A stretch of 37,218 nucleotides of DNA from Candidatus Cloacimonadota bacterium (GTDB taxonomy: Bacteria; Cloacimonadota; Cloacimonadia; Cloacimonadales; WRIO01). The stretch covers positions 1-37,218 of the forward strand of contig JAKPKU010000005.1 in assembly GCA_029553545.1 (NCBI GenBank), read 5' to 3'. Shown piece after piece: positions 9,227-15,764 of this stretch; position 1 is the stretch's first letter; the number at the start of each line of letters is the position of its first letter. The notes under the pieces were generated by a model that did not search any database, had not been told where the DNA came from, and saw only the letters and a list, made by a program, of their open reading frames with translations. The translations under genes and the position numbers were made by a program.

Positions 9227-9829
9227 TTAAAAAGGGTTTAACAAATCAAGATATTCAGGTAAGTTATTTGTATTATTTGGGTCAAAACCTTCAACAATCA
9301 AAATCGGTTTTTTTGTAGTAGAAGTAGTTTCATTTAAAATATATAGTTCATCTTCCATACAATTTTTTAAAACTTTATTCTCTGGTAAAACGGAGAAATA
9401 CATTTTACCAGAATCAATATATCTATCTAAACTTAAAGTCCATACTTCAATTCTAATATAATGACTTCCAACAGAAATAGGATTAGGTAAATTGTTTACA
9501 TGAAGAACATATCCCGTATAATTAAATCTTTCATTATATATTACCATATCATCAAATGTTGCTTTTAACAAATATACTCCTGGTGCAGTTGTATCTGGTA
9601 AACGAAGACTCAAATATGGGATAGTGGTGTTAACATAATGATTAAATTCTACTTCATTATTATAGTTGTTCTTAGTATAATCTATTAATATTCCTTCAGT
9701 ATAGTTAACAGCTTGAAATGAATTTGTTTTTGATAAATCAATCTCAAATTGAAAATTATTTGGACTAGATAAAGCAAATAAAAAACAATTGATTATTATC
9801 ATCACTGCAATTAAAATTTGTTTTTTCAT
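9227..9829 (-). CDS. Lipase / beta-helix surface protein, N-terminal part ending at an in-frame TAA
   Basis: The 200-residue ORF has a signal peptide (MKKQILIAVMIIINCFLFALS) and an AAGGAG site seven bases before ATG. It ends with KKPILIVEGFDPNN and LPEYLDLLNPF, the first beta-strand of a PGAP1-like lipase domain. The nucleophile, acid and histidine lie beyond the stop in the 5363-9205 frame. Because the frame is unchanged, one base substitution (TAA from CAA, AAA or GAA) would explain the break; an insertion or deletion would not. The joined product would be about 1488 residues. On its own this piece would be a secreted fragment without an active site. It lies 14 bases after the barrel gene, so it belongs to the same operon. 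Confidence 0.75.
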   Translation of the reverse strand: MKKQILIAVMIIINCFLFALSSPNNFQFEIDLSKTNSFQAVNYTEGILIDYTKNNYNNEVEFNHYVNTTIPYLSLRLPDTTAPGVYLLKATFDDMVIYNERFNYTGYVLHVNNLPNPISVGSHYIRIEVWTLSLDRYIDSGKMYFSVLPENKVLKNCMEDELYILNETTSTTKKPILIVEGFDPNNTNNLPEYLDLLNPF

Positions 9830-9843
9830 ATAATTACTCCTTT

Positions 9844-10494
9844 TTATATCTTATAAGTTAAATTAAGACTTATCGCCCTTACATAAATTTTGTTAAAAAA
9901 AAAGTCCTCTTTTACAATTGATGAATAATTATGCATGTATGAAAGCTCGAGACCATATGCCTGATAAAAATCATAGTTAATATTTGCTTTAAATGAAGGC
10001 GTCATTAACTTCATTTTATCAATAGACCTACCTCGCCCCTCATAATTAACAGGCGTAATTTTTGTTTTGTTTAACGGAACGGTTAATGACGGACCAAAAC
10101 CTAAAGCAACTCTATCTGATAGATGATAGTTTGCTAACAATCCAACATTTACAAAATCACTTTGATATTTTGTTTTCAAAGAGGATAGTTTTAAAATTGA
10201 GCTTATTGATAGAAATTCCATATTTGATGAAAGGCTTACTTTTGGAGATATCTTGTGTTGATAGTTAAGCCCAAAATTTAAATTTCCCTTAGGATTTGTT
10301 TTTTCTTTTTCATATATTGCTTCTCCAAAATCATTATTTCCAGTAACAGCGGATTTTTCATCGTTAATGAGATAGCCAAGATTAACACCAAGATTGATAC
10401 TCAAACATTTCTTCTCAAAGTTAAAAGTAAAAGCATATGAATATATGCTGATTATTACTAACATTATTACAATTTTTTTGTTTAAATATTTCAT
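9844..10494 (-). CDS. Outer-membrane beta-barrel protein
   Basis: The 216-residue protein has a signal peptide (MKYLNKKIVIMLVIISIYSYAF) followed by alternating polar/hydrophobic strands: LSINLGVNLGYL, GNLNFGLNYQHKI, FVNVGLLANYHL, ALGFGPSLTVPL, FKANINYDFYQAYGLELSYMHNY, and a final strand AISLNLTYKI. This is the pattern of small outer-membrane barrels (OMP_b-brl type), although the last residue is Ile rather than the usual Phe. AAGGAG stands six bases before ATG. The gene leads the surface operon after the small ORF at 10536-10649 and precedes the lipase/beta-helix gene by 14 bases. It may be a membrane partner for the exported proteins, but this is inference from position only. Confidence 0.75.
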   Translation of the reverse strand: MKYLNKKIVIMLVIISIYSYAFTFNFEKKCLSINLGVNLGYLINDEKSAVTGNNDFGEAIYEKEKTNPKGNLNFGLNYQHKISPKVSLSSNMEFLSISSILKLSSLKTKYQSDFVNVGLLANYHLSDRVALGFGPSLTVPLNKTKITPVNYEGRGRSIDKMKLMTPSFKANINYDFYQAYGLELSYMHNYSSIVKEDFFFNKIYVRAISLNLTYKI

Positions 10495-10524
10495 TTTTTC
10501 TCCTTAAATTTTTATTTATTTCTG

Positions 10525-10557
10525 ACGGGCTTTCCTCAATATCTGAAGAATGCCCGT
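10525..10557 (-). promoter_or_regulatory. Strong mRNA hairpin at the end of the leader ORF
   Basis: On the minus strand ACGGGC pairs with GCCCGT and the inner TTCTTCA pairs with TGAGGAA around a GATAT loop. That gives 13 base pairs with a single A-A mismatch. It covers the last codons and stop of the small ORF and ends 31 bases before the barrel gene start. No U-run follows, so it is not a plain terminator. A processing, stabilising or translation-coupling element is possible. Confidence 0.55.
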
Positions 10558-10649
10558 GAGACAATGAATTTATTTTTATCTTTAACTAAAGAAAAACGGT
10601 TTTTGAATTCTTCCATTCCTGGAATTCGCATCTGGTTAATGTCATACAT
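10536..10649 (-). CDS. Small 37-residue ORF heading the surface operon
   Basis: The ORF encodes a 37-residue basic peptide (starts MYDINQMRIPG, ends VSRAFFRY) that I do not recognise. The case for translation is its Shine-Dalgarno: GAGGGGG lies six bases before ATG, and a TTGACA-type -35 box lies upstream on the same strand. A longer frame extends upstream to 10727 but lacks a ribosome site. The 3' end is folded into the 10525-10557 hairpin. It could be a leader peptide for the operon, a small secreted or regulatory protein, or the 5' stump of a lost gene. No double-glycine leader or membrane segment is visible. Confidence 0.35.
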   Translation of the reverse strand: MYDINQMRIPGMEEFKNRFSLVKDKNKFIVSRAFFRY

Positions 10650-10675
10650 TTTTATCCCCCTCATCTTATATAAAG

Positions 10676-10705
10676 AATATTTAAATAAATGATGAAAAAT
10701 GTCAA
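10676..10705 (-). promoter_or_regulatory. Putative promoter of the surface operon
   Basis: The minus strand carries a perfect TTGACA (10700-10705) and, 16-18 bases on, only weak -10 candidates (TAAATA or AATATT). It lies 27 bases before the ATG of the 37-codon ORF, at the head of the run 10649 to 2814. The -35 is convincing and the -10 is not. Confidence 0.4.
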
Positions 10706-10900
10706 GATCTAATTTCCGAAACTGCATTATTTTTCTATATGCCAGAGTATTTCTTTTTTATGAGTTCATCAATATTGAGTTAAGTAAAAAATCCTGATGC
10801 TTTTTATTTAGAGATTTACAAAAAAAAGTGAGTGTATAACGCCCTTACTTAAGCTATTTCGGTACATTTTTGTCTGAAATCTATGTATTAATAATCTGTT
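10706..10900. other. AT-rich intergenic DNA with no clear feature
   Basis: No ORF with a ribosome site, no long repeat and no terminator is visible here. It separates the surface-operon promoter from the second transposase fragment. Confidence 0.5.
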
Positions 10901-11024
10901 TTCCTATCTGTTGTAGAAAGTCAGCAAAACTTCATAAATCACAGATTAAACTGCAGCTGCTTTTCCATTGCGACATCCGAATAGCCATGCATCGATTGAA
11001 GTAAAAATATCTTTGTCATCAAAA
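10901..11024 (-). pseudogene. IS5-type transposase N-terminal fragment (DUF772-like), copy 2
   Basis: This is the direct-repeat partner of 2661-2784, starting 8240 bases further along. Read on the minus strand it gives KIFLLQS, MHGYSDVAMEKQL and QFNL, then TGA (where copy 1 has Leu), FMKFC, and again TGA where the family has Gly. The shared second stop means both copies descend from one already inactive ancestor. Copy 2 has one further stop. No terminal repeats or catalytic region are present. The two copies bracket the whole surface operon. Confidence 0.7.
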
Positions 11025-11184
11025 GCGTAAATGAGAGATTTTTAAAATAAGTATACATCCTCTTATATTTCTTTCTACCAGAAAGAAATACCAAATGTAA
11101 AATTCATGTGCAGCTAATTGTAAGTTCTAATTGCCTTAATTGTATATCTTCGCATACCAACTTGTAGAGACAAAAACCTTTTTA

Positions 11185-11351
11185 ATCCTCGCTTCGCTGC
11201 GGGTTAGGTACTTTTCTTCGAAAAGGTTAGGTATTTTCACTTCGTGAAAAGTTAGGTACTTTCACTTTCGTGAAAGGTTTTTTTAAAGGTAGCCAGAAGT
11301 GATGAATGCGACTTCGTCGCTGGCTGACGAGCAAAGCTCGCCCCTACATTA
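11185..11351. repeat. Hairpin-module cluster
   Basis: The cluster holds five or more hairpins in a row. CTCGC-TTC-GCTGCGGG is followed by GTTAGGTA. CTTTTC-TTC-GAAAAG is followed by GTTAGGTA. TTTTCAC-TTC-GTGAAAA is followed by GTTAGGTA. CTTTCAC-TTTC-GTGAAAG is followed by a T-run. GCGAC-TTC-GTCGC is followed by GACGAGC-AAA-GCTCGCC. Bases 11306-11351 are identical to 186-231. The region 11025-11184 between the transposase remnant and this cluster shows nothing else clear. Confidence 0.75.
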
Positions 11352-11367
11352 TTTAATGCGAAAGGTA

Positions 11368-11937
11368 TCAGGGGTCAGGTGATTTTGCACTGTGAGATAG
11401 ATTTTCTCCACTATTTTGCTGTTTGCATTGAGCTTCATTTTCCTGCACCAAGTTAGGTTTTTCATCAGGTAAAACTTGCTTTTTTTCAACAAGGTGGCGA
11501 AACCTCGTTGGCAACTTTATTGTAAGGCGGTATAATAGCGATTCTTTCATCAGTTTGTTCAGGCTATTAAATCTACTAAAAATTTCCAAAACAAAGTCTA
11601 TACTCATATTCTTGATCAAAATGCCAAAACGCTTCTGTGCACGATATACAAAGTAAATGAACATACTAAAGGCAGACACACCTTGTGTCCTCTTTTGCCT
11701 GGTATCGATCTTATAATATCTCGCATAATCAGCAAAAAGAGTCTTCACCTGCAAAGACATCTCACTCCACAAAGCACACAGATATGGCTGATTATTCTTG
11801 ATCTTTATATTTTGGGGCAATATCGATCTCTTCACTGGTTTACGTAAAATCACCACATTATTATAGGCATAATAAGCTAAAATACTTTCCCCTATACGCT
11901 TAGGGAATTTATGATCTCCAGATAAATAAACTTTCAT
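11368..11937 (-). CDS. Hypothetical basic protein between repeat clusters
   Basis: I do not recognise this 189-residue protein. It starts MKVYLSGDHKFPKRIGESIL, contains LWSEMSLQVKTLFADYARYY and FSMFIYFVYRAQKRFG, and ends in a polar, Gln/Asn-rich tail (EAQCKQQNSGENLSHSAKS). It is Lys/Arg-rich through residue 155, with no signal peptide and no clear membrane segment. The start at 11937 is chosen because AGGAGG lies four to five bases upstream; an upstream ATG at 11973 lacks a ribosome site. Two direct GGGAATGTCA repeats lie about 50 bases upstream on the same strand. The gene stands alone, with a hairpin cluster immediately downstream. It may be accessory DNA, but no mobile function can be assigned. 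Confidence 0.6.
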   Translation of the reverse strand: MKVYLSGDHKFPKRIGESILAYYAYNNVVILRKPVKRSILPQNIKIKNNQPYLCALWSEMSLQVKTLFADYARYYKIDTRQKRTQGVSAFSMFIYFVYRAQKRFGILIKNMSIDFVLEIFSRFNSLNKLMKESLLYRLTIKLPTRFRHLVEKKQVLPDEKPNLVQENEAQCKQQNSGENLSHSAKSPDP

Positions 11938-12225
11938 GCACCCTCCTTTTGCTAATTTTTTTATTAAAAACAATTCTCTTTACCCTGACATTCCCTTGAC
12001 ATTCCCTTTGCTATCTTGGAGAATGAAAGGAATCTTAAAGGACATCTAATAGGCATCCAGTGGACATTTATAGACATTTTTAAGAATTGTTTAGTTTTGA
12101 TAAGCACAACTATAAAAATAATATAATTTGATTTGCTCTTTGGGCAAGTTTTTTAAAAAAAATAATGCACAATATCTCCTAAGGCACATTACCCAGAATA
12201 ATGTTCAAAAAAGACAAAATACTAT
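11938..12225. other. Intergenic region between divergent genes
   Basis: It contains a tandem direct repeat TGACATTCCCT at about 11978-12000 (GGGAATGTCA on the minus strand) upstream of the hypothetical gene, possibly an operator. It also holds several scattered GACAT words between 12040 and 12080. The remainder is AT-rich with no further recognisable site. Confidence 0.35.
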
Positions 12226-12253
12226 TTGACAAAAAATCATAATTTATTATTAT
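12226..12253 (+). promoter_or_regulatory. Sigma70-type promoter of the glycosyltransferase pair
   Basis: TTGACA (12226-12231), a 16-base spacer and TATTAT (12248-12253) stand 29 bases before the ATG of the first glycosyltransferase gene. GAGGAG follows as ribosome site at about 12272. Confidence 0.6.
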
Positions 12254-12282
12254 AAATACATTAATCATATTGAGGAGATTAT

Positions 12283-13233
12283 ATGAAAATCAGTGGTTTT
12301 TCTTTTGTAAGAAATGGAATAAAGCTTTACTATCCAGTTGTGGAGGCAATTAAGTCGATATTGCCTATTTGCCATGAATTTGTTATTGCGATTGGCAAGG
12401 GCGACGAAGATGATAAAAGCAGAGAGATGATCGAAGCAATTGGCGACCCGAAGATTAGGATTATAGACACTGAATGGAATGAAGACTATTTTAAAAAAGG
12501 CATCATCAACTCTATTCAGACAGATATTGCGATGAAAGAATGTTCTGGTGACTGGCTATTTTATGTGCAGGCAGATGAAGTAGTGCATGAAAAATACTTG
12601 CCCATCATCAAAGAGGCATGCCAATTATATTTAGATGATAAGAGAATTGAGGGGTTACTTTTTCACTACAAACACTTTTGGGGCGATTACAATCATATTC
12701 ACGGTGGGCATGGTTGGTATCCTTATGAAATTAGAATAGTGCGCAATTTACCTGAAATCCACTCTTACCAAAGTGCACAGTCTTTTAGAAAATTTGATTT
12801 TTATGACAATCCACGTCAAGAAAAAGGGACTCATAAGCTCAATGTCGCTCTCATCCCCGCTTTTATTTATCATTATGGCTGGGTAAGACCACCACATTTG
12901 ATGCAGAATAAGAGCAAAGCGCTGAACACTGTACACTGGGGAAAAGCAAGAGCAGAAGAGTTTTATGCGAATGCACCGAAAGAGTTTGATTATGGTCCTA
13001 TGAAACTACTTACCAAATTCAAAGGCACACATCCAAATGTGATGAAAAGCATGATCGAAACATTTGACTGGGGTGAAAAGCTCTCTGATAAAGGCATATA
13101 CAACCCTTATAGAAAGCCACACAAACACGAATTGCTCAAGTATAGATTAATCTCATTATTTGAAAAAACCTTTCTGTTTGGTAAGCATATCGGCACATTC
13201 AAAAACTACTACCTCAAAGCTATAATGAAGTAA
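12283..13233 (+). CDS. Glycosyltransferase, GT-A fold, family-2-like
   Basis: The 316-residue protein has a short GT-A type N-terminal half. MKISGFSFVRNG is the first strand, then FVIAIGKGDEDD, and a metal/nucleotide-sugar motif FYVQADEV (QAD at 96-98) replaces the usual DxD. The C-terminal half (HYKHFWGDY, HHYGWVRPP-type HYGWVRPP, LLTKFKGTHP) resembles proteins annotated as glycosyltransferases of capsule or LPS clusters. No transmembrane segment is present, so it is likely cytoplasmic or peripheral. It has a good ribosome site and a promoter. Its stop is one base before the start of the next glycosyltransferase, so the two are cotranscribed and may act in sequence on the same cell-surface glycan. 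The acceptor is unknown. Confidence 0.75.
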   Translation: MKISGFSFVRNGIKLYYPVVEAIKSILPICHEFVIAIGKGDEDDKSREMIEAIGDPKIRIIDTEWNEDYFKKGIINSIQTDIAMKECSGDWLFYVQADEVVHEKYLPIIKEACQLYLDDKRIEGLLFHYKHFWGDYNHIHGGHGWYPYEIRIVRNLPEIHSYQSAQSFRKFDFYDNPRQEKGTHKLNVALIPAFIYHYGWVRPPHLMQNKSKALNTVHWGKARAEEFYANAPKEFDYGPMKLLTKFKGTHPNVMKSMIETFDWGEKLSDKGIYNPYRKPHKHELLKYRLISLFEKTFLFGKHIGTFKNYYLKAIMK

Positions 13234-13234
13234 A

Positions 13235-13993
13235 ATGAAAAAAATATCTGCTGTCTTGATTACAAAAAACGAAGAGCATAATATCGAACGCTGCCTAAAT
13301 AGTTTGAAGTTTGCCGATGAAATCGTAGTTTATGATACTGGCTCGACAGATAGAACAGTTGAAATATGTGAGAAGAATAATTGTGTTGTCTTCAAAACTG
13401 ATAAATGGGATGGCTTTGGCATTGCCAAACGCACGGCAGTCAGCTTTGCAAGCAATGACTGGGTCTTTGTGATAGACGCTGACGAAGAAGTCTCTGAAGC
13501 ATTGAATCACTACTTGGAGAGCTTTAAAAAAAACGAAAACACACTGTATGCGTATCGGATTAAGAGGACATCTTATTACCTCAATAAACGCATCAAATAC
13601 TCTGGCTGGCAGAGAGATTACACACTTAGATTGTTCAATAGAAAACATGCAAACTTTAATGAAAAAATAGTGCATGAATCTGTTGTTTGTACCACTCCTA
13701 TCGGGCATGTAAAAGCTTTACTTCTGCATTACCCGTACCCCCATTTGCAAATACATATTAATAAAACGATGCTCTATGCAAAATTAGGGGGGCAGCAGGC
13801 ATTTGATAAAGGGAAAAAGAGTGGCGTTTGCTACGCTATCCTCAACGGTATTTCTAAGTTTTTGAAAATGTATATCTTTAATCTGGGCTTCCTCGATGGT
13901 AAAGAAGGGCTGATCCTGGCGATAAATTCGGCTTTTAGTAATTATTTGAAATATGTGTATTTGTGGGAAAAGAGAGAAGGAAAGAACGGGTAA
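13235..13993 (+). CDS. Family 2 glycosyltransferase, WaaE/KdtX-like
   Basis: The 252-residue protein carries clear GT2 motifs: SAVLITKNEEHNIERCLNSL at the start, VVYDTGSTDRT, WVFVIDADEEV (DAD at 81-83, the metal-binding DxD), and GWQRDYTLRLFNR with KIVHESV. Length and order fit the WaaE/KdtX group, which adds glucose to the inner LPS core in enterobacteria; substrate identity here is inference. It starts two bases after the previous stop and has only a weak ribosome site, so translational coupling is likely. The C-terminus (MYIFNLGFLDGKEGLILAI) is the usual amphipathic tail of this family. It is probably involved in lipopolysaccharide or surface-glycan assembly. Confidence 0.85.
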   Translation: MKKISAVLITKNEEHNIERCLNSLKFADEIVVYDTGSTDRTVEICEKNNCVVFKTDKWDGFGIAKRTAVSFASNDWVFVIDADEEVSEALNHYLESFKKNENTLYAYRIKRTSYYLNKRIKYSGWQRDYTLRLFNRKHANFNEKIVHESVVCTTPIGHVKALLLHYPYPHLQIHINKTMLYAKLGGQQAFDKGKKSGVCYAILNGISKFLKMYIFNLGFLDGKEGLILAINSAFSNYLKYVYLWEKREGKNG

Positions 13994-14047
13994 TAAAAGG
14001 GTTTCATTGCTTTAAAAATGCAATACTACTCGAAGATAAAAAAAAGA

Positions 14048-14077
14048 TTGACTAAAATTGCCCTTTTTAGATATTGA
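14048..14077 (+). promoter_or_regulatory. Possible promoter upstream of the nitroreductase gene
   Basis: TTGACT (14048-14053), an 18-base spacer and TATTGA (14072-14077) lie 15 bases before ATG and directly before AGGAGGG. The leader would be very short, so this is a moderate call. Confidence 0.35.
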
Positions 14078-14092
14078 TTTTCAGGAGGGCTA

Positions 14093-14653
14093 ATGGAAGT
14101 TCTTGATTATATTTATAATCGCTATAGCGTTAGAGATTTTAAAAGCGATGCAATACCAGATGATGTTTTAGACACTATTTTAGAGGCAGGACGCCTTGCA
14201 CCGTCTGGTCAAAATAGGCAGTGTTGGCAATTTATTGTAGTCACAGACAAAGATATAATCAAAAAAATTGCGCGTCATAGCTTTATAGGCTTGATAAATC
14301 ACTTTTTGAGTAATGCCCCCGTGGTAATAGTGGCGTGTGCAGACCCAGAAAAGTCTTTAGTCTTGAATGATCAGCCGATGTATCTTGTTGACCTTACTCT
14401 CTCTTTTCAGCAGATGATCATGGCTGCTTGGAATTATGGGATCGGCTCGTGCTGGCTCGGAGGTTTTCATGAAAAATCTCTGAAGAAAGTATTAAATATA
14501 CCTGAACAAATTCGCATTGTAGCAATGAGTCCATTTGGCTATCCTGCAGAGAAAAAGAGCTTTTATTCAAAAGTCGTTTCATTGGTTTCCTCTTCAAAAA
14601 AAAGATTAGCTAAAGAACAGATAATTCATTATAATATATGGGAAGATAAATAA
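14093..14653 (+). CDS. Nitroreductase family protein (FMN-dependent)
   Basis: The 186-residue protein has the nitroreductase signature at the N-terminus: YNRYSVRDFK (Arg and Ser contacting FMN phosphate), LEAGRLAPSGQNRQCWQFIV, then SNAPVVIVACADP, the helix LSFQQMIMAAWNYGIGSCWLGGF and IVAMSPFGYPAEK. These are the standard blocks of small NAD(P)H:FMN oxidoreductases of this superfamily. The substrate cannot be read from sequence. AGGAGGG precedes the start. It lies 15 bases upstream of the adenosine deaminase gene, which suggests a shared transcript, though no functional link is obvious. Confidence 0.88.
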   Translation: MEVLDYIYNRYSVRDFKSDAIPDDVLDTILEAGRLAPSGQNRQCWQFIVVTDKDIIKKIARHSFIGLINHFLSNAPVVIVACADPEKSLVLNDQPMYLVDLTLSFQQMIMAAWNYGIGSCWLGGFHEKSLKKVLNIPEQIRIVAMSPFGYPAEKKSFYSKVVSLVSSSKKRLAKEQIIHYNIWEDK

Positions 14654-14668
14654 AAAAGGAATGAAAAT

Positions 14669-15721
14669 ATGAGTTTAAAAAGAAGTTTTATACATAAATT
14701 GCCAAAGACAGACTTGCATTTACACTTGGATGGTTCACTGAGAATGTCAACAATCTTTGACTTAGCCAAAAAGCAGAATGTTGAATTGCCTGCCAAGACA
14801 GAAGAAGAATTGAAAAAGATGATAGCTTGTACAGACACTTGTGCGAGCTTGGAGCAATATCTTAAAGCCTTTGATATCACGCTATCCGTCATGCAAACGG
14901 AAGAGGCTCTTTACCGTGTGGCATTTGAATTGGCTGAGGACTGTGCAGCAGAGAATATTCGCTATATAGAAGTGAGATATTCCCCTATTTTACACACAAA
15001 TCAAGGCTTGAAATTGACACAGATATCCGATGCAGTCATTGCAGGATTGAAAGATGCAGAAAAGAAGTTCAATATTAAAACAGGTGTGATTATCTGCGGA
15101 ATTAGAAATATGAGCCCTGAGATATCACTCAAGTTGGCTGAATTGGCTGTCGCATATAAGAATAAGGGGGTCGTTGCCTTTGACCTGGCTGGCGCAGAGT
15201 ATAATCACCCTGCAAAAGAGCATAAAGAGGCTTTTGACCTGGCTCTGCATAATAATCTAAATATCACGATCCACGCTGGCGAGGCTTACGGTCCTGAGAG
15301 TATTTCTCAAGCGCTACACTCTTGCGGTGCACACAGAATTGGGCACGGGACGCGATTGCTCGAAGATAGAGATTTGTTGAACTATGTCAATGATCACAGA
15401 ATACCTTTAGAGATTTGCGTGAAGAGTAATTTTCATACAAAAGCTGTGAATAGTATCGAATCTCACCCCCTTAATTTTTACCTGAATTATGGGCTGAGAG
15501 TGACTCTGAACACTGATAATAGAATGGTTTCAGACACCACGATGACAGACGAATATATGCTCGTTATTGAATCATTACACCTGACATACCAGGATGTGAA
15601 AACGTTGATCATCAATGGTTTTAAAAGCGCCTTTATCCCTTATAAAGAGCGTGTGAATCTGCTCAATACCGCTTTGCAAGAGATAGAGGAGCTTGAGGAA
15701 AAAGAATTAAAAGAAAAGTAA
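14669..15721 (+). CDS. add: Adenosine deaminase
   Basis: The 350-residue metal-dependent hydrolase converts adenosine to inosine in purine salvage. Zinc ligands are seen at TDLHLHLDGS (His17, His19), ITIHAGEAYG (His202, with catalytic Glu205) and LNTDN (Asp283). His226 in RIGHGTRL completes the site. The motif after Asp283 is NTDNRMVSDTTMTDEY rather than the STDDP of classical enzymes, a variant that also occurs in bacterial Add-like proteins. Activity toward adenosine is therefore likely but a related aminohydrolase substrate cannot be excluded. AAGGA lies eight bases before ATG. It sits between the nitroreductase and gcvPA genes on the same strand with short gaps. Confidence 0.88.
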   Translation: MSLKRSFIHKLPKTDLHLHLDGSLRMSTIFDLAKKQNVELPAKTEEELKKMIACTDTCASLEQYLKAFDITLSVMQTEEALYRVAFELAEDCAAENIRYIEVRYSPILHTNQGLKLTQISDAVIAGLKDAEKKFNIKTGVIICGIRNMSPEISLKLAELAVAYKNKGVVAFDLAGAEYNHPAKEHKEAFDLALHNNLNITIHAGEAYGPESISQALHSCGAHRIGHGTRLLEDRDLLNYVNDHRIPLEICVKSNFHTKAVNSIESHPLNFYLNYGLRVTLNTDNRMVSDTTMTDEYMLVIESLHLTYQDVKTLIINGFKSAFIPYKERVNLLNTALQEIEELEEKELKEK

Positions 15722-15764
15722 TCATAGAAGAAGTATTATAAAAAAAATAAAAAAAGGAGACGCT

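Noticed and set aside
9205-9240. Frameshift between the two parts of the lipase/beta-helix gene
   Set aside because: Counting codons from 9203 to 9229 shows both parts are in the same frame; only a TAA separates them, so an indel is not the cause.
10650-10727. Longer 63-residue version of the leader ORF
   Set aside because: The extra N-terminal codons overlap the promoter candidate and lack a ribosome site; the internal ATG at 10649 has a strong one.
12110-12150. Terminator-like TTGC / GCAA followed by a T-run
   Set aside because: The stem is only four bases and no plus-strand gene ends upstream of it.
13993-14047. Terminator after the second glycosyltransferase gene
   Set aside because: Only a five-base ATTGC / GCAAT stem with a nine-base loop and no U-run is present, which is too weak.
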